Of a stretch of 64,000 bases of DNA, positions 1 to 13,086 are shown piece by piece. The stretch is taken from the NCBI GenBank assembly GCA_905250125.1, contig CAJNOL010000438.1, positions 62,001-126,000 of the forward strand. Direction: 5' to 3'. A program made the translations under genes and the position numbers. Positions within the stretch are counted from its first letter, which is position 1; every line of letters starts with the position of its first letter. The DNA comes from Rotaria sordida (lineage: Eukaryota > Rotifera > Eurotatoria > Philodinida > Philodinidae). The notes beneath the pieces are model-generated. The model had not been told where the DNA came from, made no database searches, and worked only from the letters and a program-made list of their open reading frames with translations.

Positions 1-163
1 CAGCGCAAAAACTGAATCAACTGATGTATAATTTAATATCTTCCGTTGACTTCAGTTTTTTTTTCGGGTTTTCAGATGAAAACCTGGTTGCAATTTTCAC
101 CAAAAAATAAAAGTTAACAGAATTTTCAAAAACACACACCAATCGATTCAGTTTTTTGTGCTG
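1..163. repeat. Short inverted-repeat (foldback) element, possibly cut by the window edge
   Basis: The first bases (CAGCGCAAAAACTGAATC) return as an inverted copy ending at about 162 (GATTCAGTTTTTTGTGCTG), with one or two mismatches. The arms enclose about 125 bp of T-rich sequence with no open frame. This is the layout of a small non-autonomous foldback element. The left end coincides with base 1, so the left boundary and any target duplication cannot be seen. Confidence 0.5.
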
Positions 164-3100
164 ATTCCGAATATGATAATGTTATTGCATGAAAGCTTCG
201 TTTTTGTGAAGGAAATGGAGAAATACGGGCCGGATTCTACCTATTTAACCCAAAATCCGGAAAAACTGGATTTTCTCAACAAAGAAAAGGAAAGAAAAAA
301 AACGATGTGTAGTGTGGTGGGGGTGGTACGGTAAATAGAATGAGACAAAATATTTAGCTTCATCATTTACATGCAACAACTAGATACGTTTACAAAATCC
401 ACCTATACATATCTCACTCCACACGATTCTAAGCGCCACCACCGATAGAGTTTTGGGTCTAGAGTCGATTTAACAATTTGTCTATAGTCAGTTTTTGATG
501 TTGAATCTGAAAAAAATATTTTCAGAAGCTGAAAAAACGAAAGAAGTAGAAAATTTTGCATATTTTTAAAAAAGATGTATTTTTTCTCGACAAACGACAT
601 CGTTCGAGTATTTCGTATTTTTCCATCGGAAGGAAGCATTTGCTGAGACTAAAAAATAGATTTTCATGACCAGCAGCTTTCGCTCTATTAAATGACGCAG
701 AAAAAAAAGACAAAAAAAAGTTTTACTCGAAATTCACATTGCCAACACCTTAAATGGATTACTAATGAAAAGAAAAATCATAAAAGTGCATAATGAACCA
801 TGAAATTTTATCATGCAGCAATGAATAAATTGTTTGATGTTGCATGTTCATCTATAATTATTCAATATTTTAAGACAGTCATGTAAAAGATACGCTCATT
901 CAATAAGAATTAAACAATTTTTTTTAAAAGTATGACCATAATAATATTGAATCTTAATTTCGGATATATTGTTCAATTAAGTAATGCATTTATTTTTCAT
1001 AACTGTCATCTTAGCTAGAAAAACTAAATACATTAAATTTATGATTTACAATACTTCGGTAAAGAGAAGCTATGAGAATAAGAATATATTTATAAAACAG
1101 CAGATGAATAAATCATCATCTTGTTATCAATACAGTTGATAAGTTCATATTAAAGATTTCATAAATTATATAGTCTTGAAATATATATGCATATAACTAT
1201 GATGATGAGGATAGTATATTAACTCTTATAAGAGTTTTCAAGAGATAATTGAATTCTTAGAATTATATATGAGAAGAAAAAAAAATACTTTGAAAAAAAC
1301 TCAGCAGCTTAATAATTTACAAACAATTAGTTTCTTGGAAAGTTTCATTCATGACAAAATGATAAATGTCGATGGAATGAATACAAACAAGAGTTTTTTC
1401 ATATAGAACGATGCTATTTTGATCTGTTTTGGGCTAAAAAATGCTTGCAGTCAGATATATTATAGACATAGAAAGATTTGATGTAATATATATTTATTGA
1501 TAGATGTTATTTCTCTTATGTCTGTCTACTCAAGAGTGAAGAATTTCGTAATCCATGAAGATATTTCACAATAGAATGTCTAAGTTTTAGTATCATAATG
1601 CAATGAACTTTATATTGATCAGAGGAATTATATAGAAGAAAGTATGAAGTTTATAGTAAATTGTAAAAAAATAATGCATTGCGATTTAACATCTAGTTTT
1701 ATGACAACATGAATAAATCTCAAAATAAACCTGACAGACTCATTAAAGAGTATATTCTTTGCGATGCATCATGTAACGAAGAGATCGTTCTAGGATTAAT
1801 AATTCTTGTCAATTTGATTTAGTCACAAACAAAGTTAACAACGTAAAGTGTTGTTTGAATTCGTCAGTCCACCAGCACATTGAGGACTTCGGTAAGAGAA
1901 AAATGGTTTGTTGGACAAACAAGCAGTTATGATCATAAAAACAATTGTTTCAAGTCTATTGTAAAATGTATAAACTCAGTTTTCTTTTATTTTTACTACA
2001 AAAAGACAAATAAAATTTTCAAAATAGAGCAGTGATCGTTCCTACTGCACCTCCCATAAATTTGCCACTATTCCAATCTGTTCAAAATTCATAAAAATGA
2101 AAAATAAAATGTTCATTTTTTTTAAAATTTATTATTAAAAAATGTATTGGTCTTCTTAAAATAGGATCATTAAAAAAAAACTAGATTAAATATTTTTATC
2201 TCGTTCATAAAAGCCAAATAAATCATTTTTAATTGCATGTTCATCAAAGTTACAATTAGAAACTGGTTAAATCACTTCTTCGACTACGAATATGATAAAT
2301 AACATTTTACGTTATAGAAAACACCAATATAGCCTATACATTGAGTTTATAAATGAAGATTGTATAACATCATCTTTTTTTAGATTTTTCAAAAAGTGAA
2401 CATAAATAATTTAAAAAGAAAAAAAAACTCAATGTTATCTTGCCTTAAAATGTATAAAACAATGACAAAAGCAGTCCATCAATGATTAATTCAAGAAGTT
2501 TAACTATGACGTCAAATTAAATAATCTGAATATATGAATTTAATGATTATTATATCATTTCAATTCTACAAAGCATTCTTGCACAATAGCTCAAGAGGCA
2601 ACTTCTCCAGATATCAAATCGCTTTTCACTGAAACAATGTTTATTTGATGAGTGCTAGAGAGTAATAGAAAAGACTAGAATGGTTTGTTTTTTCCAAGTC
2701 ATCGTTCTTGAGTTATCGAAATTTTATTGGATTTTTCAACAAAAAACTATAATCTCTCTTCACAGTTATGTAAAAAATCGACTTTCAATGTCAAACGTAG
2801 CACTTATATTTTTAATAGTCTATTAGAAAAACAATTGTCTTTGTAAGATGTTTCAATTTTCTTATGAATTCAGTATAAAAAATTTAAGCATTAAAATGAA
2901 TATTTTTATTTGCTATTATTAGCTAGTATATCACTTTCGGTATTCATCAATTTTTAACTTTTCTTACAATTTCAAGGATTCTTTATATTTAAAATACATC
3001 GAAGTTCAATGTAACATTTGCATATATCTATAGAACTAATGTTGAAACACGATTCTTTTCTCAAAGACGTATTCTATTAACAATAAATTTTAATGCAAGT

Positions 3101-3949
3101 AACTGTGTTCTTTTACCATCGCGTGACCGGTATGCTTTTTTTTTCAATTTAAAACATCTTTTGTTTTACTATTGAATAGGTAATGCATTTTAATTAACAC
3201 CTATTATTCATGACTTTTGTTTCCTTTAGTTTATATATATATATCTCTTTTTGCAAATACAGAAATGCCAAATTGACTAAATAGATTAAAGTCCAAAACG
3301 GCATTAAGTAACTTTAATTATGTTCCTGACTTTTTCAAGAAATGATGTCATGGTCATAGCACTATAAATGAACGTTCGATTCCTACGCATTTGTCATGTT
3401 TGTTTGAAAATATATTTACTTGAATCTATTAGTCGATCACATATGATGTACGCAATACTACTAGAGATTTATTATTTACCAACATTCTATATTATTTTCG
3501 ACTTTGACAAGTCTTCAAAAGGCTGAACATCTTGATTATTTCCTAAACTATTCTCTTTTCTTCCATATTGACGTAATGCTTCCTTTTCAAAGAAATATGT
3601 GATACTACACAAGTCACTATCAATTAACTAACACCCACCCTTTTTCTAACTCATCAACATGATTGCCTTTTTTAATGACAAGCGGTTTCATATTAGTGAA
3701 AGTCATCAAACTGATAATTTTATATAATTTTTGTCTCATTTATTTCGATACTGATTATGTAACATGTAAAAGTCATATATAATATATATTTATCTAAATA
3801 TAATGTGCAATCAATGTAAATGTAGTTAGTGTGAGAAATTTATTTTGTTTTCTTGTAACACTAATATTTTATGAACAAGATATGAAATTTTCATCGTATA
3901 AAAGTGAATTTTTTATTATTCGATATCATTGATGTAAAATAACAATTGT
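164..3949. other. AT-rich stretch without a recognisable gene
   Basis: No exon with plausible splice signals and sustained reading frame was found on either strand. There are short A/T runs, a short TA microsatellite near 3232-3243 and slightly more GC-rich patches near 225-330, but nothing identifiable. It lies downstream of the small secreted gene on the minus strand, so part of it may be 3' flanking sequence. Confidence 0.6.
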
Positions 3950-4473
3950 CTATATCTTATAATCTAGCTTGAGAGGAAAGTGATCAAGACCAAGATGTAT
4001 TGCACAATATTTCATAAGTGTATATCCACAATAATACTTAGCTATATTTTCAGGTAATCCATTCAATTCTGTTATACAGCTTTTTATTGTATTAGCTAAT
4101 GCATCTATAAAAATCGAACTGTATAAGTTAATATTCATAGAGAAAAAACAAAACTTACAAATGCAAGGTGGATGTAGTTTTCCTGTGTTATTATCAATAC
4201 ATTTACCATATTTTGCTGGAATACCTTGTAAAGCATATACAGTATCATAACATACATCAACATAATGTTTGTGGTGCGGATGCTTTATTAAACCCTATGA
4301 TGTTTTTAAAGACGAAACAATTTATTTTGAATAATATTAAAAGAAAGATTTAAACTTACATAATGAAAATCTCGACATGTCGGAACTTTACAATGGAAAT
4401 CATCAATAGCTATTGCATTTATCGATGACAAAGTTAATATTGATACGATTGAGATTATCAAGAAAAAATCCAT
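3950..4473 (-). CDS. Small secreted cysteine-rich protein (134 aa, 3 exons), function unknown
   Basis: Exons in transcript order are 4473-4360, 4294-4159 and 4104-3950, joined by GT-AG introns of 65 and 54 bp with frames closing (405 nt including stop). The N-terminus MDFFLIISIVSILTLSS is a typical signal peptide, probably cleaved near residues 20-23. The mature part is about 112 residues with eight cysteines (motifs CKVPTC, DVCYD, KCID, PPCI, SCIT, YCGY, YCAI), suggesting a disulphide-bonded extracellular protein with four bridges. No transmembrane segment or GPI tail follows. I do not recognise the family. The spliced frame, signal peptide and even cysteine count support a real gene. Alternatives are a lineage-specific effector or salivary-type protein. 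There is no close neighbour: the next gene, PSME3, starts more than 5 kb upstream on the same strand. Confidence 0.65.
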
Positions 4474-6534
4474 TGTGATGAATGTTGTTGTTACTCTAAT
4501 TTAAATATAAGAATATAGGCAAAAGAGAAATGAACGTTAGTTATAATGAGTATTCTTCTATTCTTTTGATTATTAGAGACGATACAGACAAACGTTCTTC
4601 TCTTTTATTCATGCTTAGAAAAGAAAAAAAATCGTGGGTTAAAGTTTATTCAAACAATAAATTAGTTTATTTATAGTTTAACATTAGTTTATTTATAGTT
4701 TGACATTAGTGTATTTATAGTTTAGCATTCATTTTATACTAAAATACAATAGTATATCTTACTCAATTAGTAATATGTATATCTGAATTAGTCGAAAATT
4801 TAATAATCAAATTAAAATCTTCATATAATATGGAAAACCATATGACGAAAAAGAAAATTTTGAGTGAGAACTATTAGAATATTTCAAGAATTAATCGAAA
4901 TAGTTTATGGAAAAAAAATGTAAGAAAGAAGAACAAGGATAAATAAAAATCAATAAATGAATTTGAAAAGCATCTGTGAAATAAAATAATATCTAAAAGT
5001 AGTTAAAGAGCAATGTGACTCACATTGTTAATTGAACCATATGCTCAGATCATTTGAAGCATAGAAATCAGGAAAAAGAAAAATGTTTCCTATTCTTTTA
5101 TGCTTATGGTTATGACAAAGAAAAGCTCTAACAACGATTATCATGATCAGATAAAATGAAAAGATTAGAAAACATGTGAACAAAATCTATAAGGTAACAT
5201 GAACATTTACTTTCTAACAGTGAATAAATATATCTTTGTAATCTCACCTATGTTTAATTCTGGAAAGTATAATAAGAAAATATTAAACTTCTTCATTTTA
5301 TAAATAGAAAAATGATGTTAGTATTAAAAACCAAAATAATAGACTTTAAATAATATAAAGAAATTAATTAGAAAAACTGAGATCTTGAGATATTCTGAAA
5401 GATGAAATCAAAATCATTCCATCTGTTAATCATTCTATAAATTACATTATTTTTGAACTAAAGCTTTTTATTTAAACAACAATTAAAGAATGTCGCTAGA
5501 TATATTTGCATATTATCATTTATTTTACATGGTTTAACATAATTTGCAATCTTTATACGATAAATCTTGAACTAGAGTGTGGGTGTGGGGTAGGTGGTCT
5601 GGTAAACGACATCTACATCCTTACAAGTAACTGCATTTTATGTATGAGAGTTATTGATATGGTGCTGATGATGATGATCGTATGTCAACAGAATCACCAT
5701 TAAAAATAACAGAAGTAATGAAAATAATACGAAAAGTTCATTTATAAGTAACAATACAACAATTGAAATAACATTGATTAATTAATGAATTAAAATCTGA
5801 ATTAACTGATGTTTATATTAATTCAAAAGCTAAAAGACAAACAACATTAGAGAATTTTTTTAAATTAAATCTTGCTTTTTTATTGAAAAATCTTTGAATT
5901 CTAATCCTTTAGATGAAAATAGGTGAACAAGAGAATAAAATAATCAGACTTTATGTCTAAGACTAATGTAGAAGTAGATATTCTGAAAATTTTTTCCTTA
6001 TTTCATAGTAAACAATCCATCCACTCTCTAAACTGAATACCTCCGAATAGTGAACGCTTTTAAATAGTTCCAATGGTATTCGCAATATAGAAGTTTTACT
6101 GTATATATTTATTTCTAAAATCACTAATGGAATTGTTAGTTAAAAAGTAAAGTAAAGAAATGCATCATCTTCCATGAGAATGTTTCCAATTTCAAATTTT
6201 TTGCCTGTAAGAATAAAAATCGACAACATAGACTACATTCGAAATCATAATCATCCATTTCTATACTGTGATTAATAAATTCAATGAGATATTTATATAA
6301 GATCACAATTAAATCTTACACTATGTGATTGATTTTCGACTAGATGGTGTATATATATATAAAGATAAGGAATTTCAAATTCAAGGTTAGATGTTTATAT
6401 TAATGAAGAACGGTAACAATTTATTGAGAACAAGAACACAAAAAAAAAAACCAAAGTGAACCATTTAGACAAACAATAGGATGTATATCAAATAAATCTT
6501 CATAGGATATTCTTTTATTTTATTTTTTTTTTCT
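4474..6534. other. AT-rich intergenic region
   Basis: Holds a 22-bp tandem triplication (4661-4726) and two TGTGGG units at about 5577-5589. The longest open frames (about 60 codons) lack splice context and have composition-driven sequence, so I see no gene. The region between the secreted gene and PSME3 is probably the promoter side of the former and the 3' flank of the latter. Confidence 0.5.
4661..4726. repeat. Three-unit 22-bp tandem repeat
   Basis: Three consecutive 22-bp units with the consensus ATTAGTTTATTTATAG plus a variable tail (TTTAAC, TTTGAC, TTTAGC). They differ at only a few positions and stop abruptly into unrelated sequence. It is a short minisatellite upstream of the secreted cysteine-rich gene. 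Confidence 0.85.
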
Positions 6535-9500
6535 TTAATACATTGAATGTGTTTGAACAGATCGTGGTCTTTTGATTTTTTCTAAATTTTTCATCAAAAG
6601 ATCATGAACACTGGTCTAAAAATAAAAATATTTTAATTTAAAAAAAAAAAGAAAATAATTAATTTGATATTACATAATGATTACGAAGTTCAAGCGCAAT
6701 AAAACGCATTGAAACAAATTGTTTTTCATCTAATGATTGAACACTACGACGATAATCATCAACATGAGGATATTTAGCTACTTTTTTAATAAGTTCACCA
6801 CGAGATACTAAATATTTATATGTTAAATCAAGATATTGTGTTACATCCGTTTCTAATGTACGAATTTCTGCTAATGAATCCTAAATTGCAAAATTCTTTT
6901 CTTTCTTTTTTTTTTTTTAACTTAAATATTTTTACTTCTTGTATGCTAACACCAAAATTATTCCCATCTTCAACTTTTGGTATCATTAATTGAATCCATA
7001 ATTTAATAATAGCAATCTAAATAGGAATAATCTATGTGAGAAATTATTTTCAAAAAATGTGCGCATATGAGTCAATTGCAACTTTTTAATATGATTGGTA
7101 TGATAAACTGAAAGTAAATCTAAACAATTTCTGATTAGTATATTTTATTATACTCTATGCTTATGTTAAGCAGCAAATGTTTTCCAACATTTCATTGAAT
7201 ATTAAGGAGCATATACGGTATATAGTTTAATTCAATAATAAAATTGGCTTTATTCATTGAACGAGTTCGAGTCATTGTTAAACTCTGTTTAAAGGATGGA
7301 GAGTCAGAAAAAGATCGTATCACATTGAAATTTACTTGTCGTATCCTGTTTATTTAAGTTGTATCCGAAAAGAATATTGTCAAATGAATGTGACTGGAGA
7401 AATATCTGATGAAAAATCATCACTCTACATTGTTTATTATAATGTGAATTTCTCTTGACTGGTACAAGATCAAGAGCTAAAAATTTCTATCACTAATAGA
7501 ACTTTTTGCTTTACATCTACTATAGAAATTTGAGCCAAATTAAACGTTTCATTGAAGAATTATAATTCAGGCAATTTTTAAATTGTCAATCTTCAAAGTT
7601 AGTATACTGACTTTTTTTTAGGAACAAAGCTGGTAAGACAGAGTTTTTTAGAGTTCTCTTTCTTTTCATATAATCTGCGTACCGCTAGCTCTATCATAGG
7701 GAGAACTAGAGCTAAGTTTTTATTACTCTACATAAAAACATACAAGTGTCTATCAGATATTGTGAACGTCGGATAAATGAATAGCAAAGAAATTAAATTT
7801 AAATCAATTATATATTTTGATAGAGCGTCAACACCCTGTACACAACAGACTAATTATGTCCTTTTCCTTTTTTTTGCACGTGTCAACCAAAAATGTCCTT
7901 TTTTTTTGTAATGATGTATCTCTCATAACTCAGCGACAGTAAGAGCTAAAATTTTGTATGACAGTAGGATTTTCAAAGAGGAATAACATATAAAAAAAGA
8001 TTATTCAAATCGATTGACATAAGTAGAAGTTATTAGCTAAATACAACTAAAATTTCAATCGTACGAAAAAGTTGCAAATCACTCAAATGTATATATAAAT
8101 TATACATACACTATCAAGAAAATGAAAAATAAATGGTTTGAGCTTTTCTTCTAAAATTGTTATCAATGGATTTGATGGAACAACACCATTAAATACATAT
8201 ACTGGTGTTCCTACATCGACAGTACGACTTGTTGAGATTGATGGCGTTGAATTAGCATTATCTGTTGAATCTGTTCGACGTTTTTTTGTTGTATTTGTAT
8301 TGAGTGTTGATGTAGAATTATGACGATCCTGTAACGAAAAAAATTAATTATTTATTTTCTTATCACATGATAATGATTTAGCAAAGCATTGATACACAAT
8401 ACATTGAAAATTTAGGATATTTTTAAACTTTTGTTATATCACGCGAATGAAAACTGATATTCAGATAGATCATTTCATTCGATTGATATACTTGTCAAGA
8501 ACTGAAGAATGGAAATTACACTCGTCTATCTCGACAAATGCTAAACCAAATACTTTTAGAAAATTAAATTGCAACTTTTTGAAGCAGTGAATAATGACTT
8601 CTTCAAAATAAAACTGATGTAGAAAATTACTATTCTTCTCTTAAGTTTTTAATAGTATCTAAAATTAAGCAGCATGTTTTTCATACTCGTATTCATATTA
8701 ATGAATTGAAATACTCTATGGTGCGCAAATTTTGGTACAAAATTGTCGATCACTTAATCGCAATTGGTTAGAGCCAAAAGCAGTTGGTTAAAATTAACCT
8801 TTTTCGATCTTTCCGAATATGTGTTCAGAATTTTCTTCCGGAGTACTATTGACTTTAATCAATTGTCTTTTAGTGGCCAAAAAATGAGCAAATATCAAAG
8901 GAGAAAAGCCTGATTTCGCCATTCTGACACTCTATTGATTCCGAATGATCGATTCTTTCGTCAGGAAATATCTATTGGAAAAAAATCATAATTTTGTATA
9001 AAGTTTGATCAAAGATTTCCAGTATCAAGGACTCCGAACCTGTAATCATTTTCTCGATCAAGTATCCTAAAATAGCCTATGTCGCAGCTGAAAATCAAGT
9101 ACACAATTTCAAGAATCCGATTAGAACCTAGGACTGGCGACCCTGAAAACATTTGATAAAACTTTATAAAATATCAACTATTTCGAAAAATAGTCTTTCT
9201 CTGATAAGCTCACGAAGTCTTCGTTACCTGATAAGGGGTAACTGGTAACTTCTCAACCCTAATATTAGCTATTACAATTAAGTAGAATGATCTTCTGTAT
9301 CACTCAAACGAAAATATTAGTGATTTGAGATGTTCTCAAGAAATTACGGAAGTAAAAGTAGCTGATTCCAAGTGCTCTTATTGCTTCCAAGCGATTCTAA
9401 TGCCAAAGAATTAGCTTTTTCCTTTCTTGGCGAATATTTTGTGCCAAGACTTTCGCGCTATAGATTAGATATAAGAATGAACAAAATACACTACGCAGCT

Positions 9501-9889
9501 TCCTAACGTCAGCTATGATAAAATATAGAATTGATGATTGATGTCTGTTATAGCTCTTTTTGTCATAATCGGAATGAACATTTTCATTGAAAACATATTG
9601 AAATAAATAAATGAAACTTACATCACCGGATGTTACGTTATTACTGTGCGCAACGATATCATCAGCTGTTGGTAATCGAGTTTCTGCACGAACTTTCGAT
9701 ACTTCACTGAATGATAATACTGGACTCTTTTAAAATAAAAAACAAAAAAGCAAAACAAATTATTTATAATAAAATTAATGATTCAATACAAACCGAAACA
9801 AGTGTGTCAAGTTCAAGAGCTTTTTCTGGAAATACAACACGAATTAAATGTTCAGCAGATAGTTTTATTTTTGTTGAATAATCATCCAT
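6535..9889 (-). CDS. PSME3: Proteasome activator complex subunit 3 (PA28-gamma / REG-gamma)
   Basis: Six exons (9889-9794, 9726-9622, 8328-8110, 7016-6936, 6880-6674, 6615-6535) give 262 aa against about 254 in vertebrates. The N-terminal helix carries VVFPEKALELDTL, matching the family FFP-K-LELD block. The linker has the basic KKRR nuclear signal at residues 82-85. The activation-loop region reads MIPKVEDGNNFGVSIQE, the family hallmark. The C-terminal helix has KYPHVDDYRRSV and ends in SMY, keeping the terminal Tyr that docks into the 20S core. The family forms a nuclear heptameric cap that opens the 20S proteasome and promotes ubiquitin-independent degradation of regulators. Introns 2 and 3 are unusually long for this window (1293 and 1093 bp); the others are 55-67 bp. 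Confidence 0.96.
7017..9621. other. Two long PSME3 introns (7017-8109 and 8329-9621)
   Basis: These introns flank the 219-bp exon 3 and carry no recognisable coding sequence. Around 7915-7970 there is a phrase (ATAACTCAGCGACAG then GCTAAAATTTTGTATGAC) that resembles fragments in the foldback elements elsewhere in the window, so the introns may owe their length to old element insertions. That is inference. Confidence 0.4.
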
Positions 9890-10097
9890 TGTCTTTTTCT
9901 TTCTCTTCTTTAAATTAGTCTTTAATCTGAAGAAAAGAAAAACACATATTGTGATTATAAATATTTATTTTGAATAATTATCAGAAATTTTACTATTATT
10001 AATAATACTACGTAATGATTAATAAAAAAACATCGAATAAAACAATTACTATTTGTCTAATGATGCAAAAAAAAAAGAATGCTAGTATTTTTCTCGA

Positions 10098-13086
10098 CTA
10101 GTATAATGTAAATAATTCAAATAATGGTTTTTGTTTTTGTTTGATATCTAAATTTGAAATAAATTTATAAAGTTTATATGTTAAAGCTTTTAAATGATTA
10201 TCATTATTATTATTATTTTCATTGAAATTTTTTTTATAAAAATAATCAATAATACATTCAAGAAGTAATTGATAATCATTTATTGTTGTAAATGTCAATG
10301 ATGATGATAATGATTGAAGAATTATTTGACGCATTATTGGTCGTTTTATATAAGACCAATCAAATAAAAATTGAAGATTACCTACAAACATAAAAATTTT
10401 ATTTGTATTTTTATTTTTGAAGAATTAAATTAAATTTTCTCATCAATAATTATATGATATTTACCAATGTATTTTTGTTTCTTTTTAAATATAATAAGAA
10501 ACTTATCTGCAATAGTTTCAAGTTAATTTGTTATTATTTAAGAAAAAAAATAATCACTGTAGATTGCTCAGAAATGACGATATCATGTGACTAACGTTGA
10601 TTTCTTGGTTTTTTAATTACAAAAGGTAAATGCAAAATTATAAGAGAAAGAATAATAATCGTCAATCTTCAGTTTTATCCGTAATAGCATGTTGCTGGGT
10701 AATTCATAAGTAACTTTTCAATAAAAAATTTGAATATCTCCAGTCGGTTTCATTCTAAAGGACTAATTTTTTTTTCTGTGATAGAGAAGACTCAAAAGTT
10801 ATTTTTTCCGTAACAATTTTATGGTCTTACAGGTAATAACATGAATCTAAAATTACGAAGTATATTTTTTCGAAATCTCTATAAAAATCGAGCGCCAGCA
10901 AGGTTAGCCAAAGTAACTCTGGCTTTTACTTTATTGTACTTATAAAAAGACAGATATCTATATCGACGGCGAGAGAGAAAAGCACAACCAAGCATGGTAC
11001 AATGAAACACATGATGGAATATTGTTCGTCGAAGGACGAATGTATGTATACACACTTGAGTCTATTAGGACCATCGTCAACACTATAAAAGATGTAAATG
11101 CATTATTAAAGTCAATGATGATATTTCAAAGCAATGTTTATAAATATTGTTCTTATGGGAAAACAAACTTAGTTCCATAGAGTGGAGATATTCTAATTTT
11201 TTATCATAAAGCTACTTATGGATTATTCTGTATATGATTAAAAATTCTTCAAAGACAATTTCGTTATTGATCATTCTTATAAGATACATCAAAATCAATT
11301 TTTTTTTCAAAAGACAACTCAATCAAGATTTAGGGAAAATAATTCGAAAGAAATTTTACAAAACTTCGAAGTGTATACGTTGAAAGAAAATCAGACTTAG
11401 TACAAGTATCGCACCAATGTTTTATTCAGCATGGGGATGGCATTCCACCAGAAAAGAAAGTCTGGATGAAACACTATGTCTTGGTTTCATATCAACACTT
11501 TTTAAAAGAACTAGTCAATGGACGATTGGAGAAGTTGAAGGTAGTTACCTTCTTTTTCTATCAATTTTTATATTTCATGTACTTAAACCTTCTGATTTGC
11601 CATTACAGTATTATCCAACAAATGTATATTAGCCAATTGCAATATTGTTGTACTCTCTTGAGAAAAAAAAATTTGATTTTAAAGTTGATAAATAGCACAT
11701 TTCACTGTGGTGTGAATCTCTTGTTGACTCACATCCATACTATGTCATTCTGCTAAGCGCTACGGAATATAGCAGATAATTAAAGAAATAAGGCTTTTGA
11801 TACGGATCAAGGAGATCAATTTAAGCACAGGCCGAAGTTTCTGTAACCCATTCTTTTAGCATTGACATATGTAGAAAATGTTGGCTCTTTCAATTGACTA
11901 TTAATTAAAACATAATTAGCGAATGCTTCTCTAACCATATTTAAAAAAATCTGAAAATTGCATAATAGCATTTTCAGAAAGATCGGACTTAAAAAAAACC
12001 GGTTTCCTAGAGATTCTGCCGAGTTCTAAAACAATGTCTTATGATCATCTAGAGACTTTGAAGACGGGTTTGTGCTGTTTCAAATTGATTTTAAACTACT
12101 TATTCGATTCTAAGAACATTTTTTGCGAAAAATCTAGACACGCTCAGAAAAAAACTTTAGACAGAAATTTTTTTTAGTTTTCAAAACTGCTGCGTCAATT
12201 CAGAGCTTTTTTTTAAACTAAAATGCACAAAGTGAAAGTCGACGTCCTGTTTTGTGTCACATCACTAACGCTGATTTTTTTTTCAAGTTACCTAGAATAA
12301 CTTAACATATATAACACATAAAAATGATTTCCTAGATATACGCGTTCTAATTTTTCGAAATCTCATTGCAAACGAATGACTTTGTCCATGCATAACAACT
12401 TCTGACTATTTGAAAGAAAAAAAACCCATTGGTATACCTGGATATATATCATTAGCAGCTTTTAAAATGGCCATCATTTCAGCATAAATAGCTAAATGAA
12501 TTGCTTGTGAATATCGATGTAATAAACAAATATAAAATGAATCAAAAGGTGTTTTTGTTTGATTTAAAAATGTTATTTTAGTTGGTATATTTGTTTGCAA
12601 AAGTAAATGCTGAAAAACAATTTTATTTCCACTACAAATAAGATGAAAATGTCGTTGAATCATTGTACTTGTTTCTAATTCAATTAAATTCATACAAAGA
12701 TAATATTGAAATTTAAATTCATTATAAATTAATTCAATTTGATTATATCCCATAAATGATGAACATTCAACATAAGCCATACGTTGTTTATAATCATTTG
12801 GAAATGAATTTATTAAATTTTTTATTGATATTAAATCATTTTGACAATTTATTAATACAGATGATAAATATGGTAAATCATGTTTATTATTAATTAAAGT
12901 AAAATTACTTGATGATAAATATGTTTCATTTGTATTTGATATTAATAGATAAACATGAAGACCAACAGATGAAAAAAGATGTGCTAAATTACAAGCAGTT
13001 GAATTATAACCATAAAGAGCAACTGCATCCAAACATGAAGAATTTGATTTTGAAAAATTCGAATTACTTGAAAAATGTTCACACAT
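10098..13086 (-). CDS. Highly divergent 6-phosphogluconate-dehydrogenase-like protein, probably non-catalytic
   Basis: Two exons, 13086-12438 and 10381-10098, join in frame (CCA G|GT) across a 2056-bp intron to give 310 aa. The N-terminal half looks like a Rossmann fold of the beta-hydroxyacid dehydrogenase type (AVALYGYNSTACNLAHLFSS), but the GxGxxG nucleotide loop is degraded. The C-terminal part, YAEMMAILKAAND followed by LQFLFDWSYIKRPIMRQ, parallels the helical 6PGDH region (YAQGFMLLRQAA, then ALMWRGGCIIRS). I see no SGG or KMVHNG catalytic motif, and the protein is far shorter than the usual 480 aa. If the family call is right it is a pseudoenzyme. The start was chosen at MCEHF because an acceptor-like TTTCAG precedes it; a further upstream exon is possible. 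Family placement is tentative; that it is coding is likely. Confidence 0.45.
10382..12437. other. 2-kb intron of the 6PGDH-like gene
   Basis: Frames of 60-96 codons exist on the plus strand near 11417-11756 but lack splice context and known motifs. No repeat family from elsewhere in the window was recognised here. A missed internal exon cannot be excluded, since a normal 6PGDH would need about 170 more residues. Confidence 0.4.
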
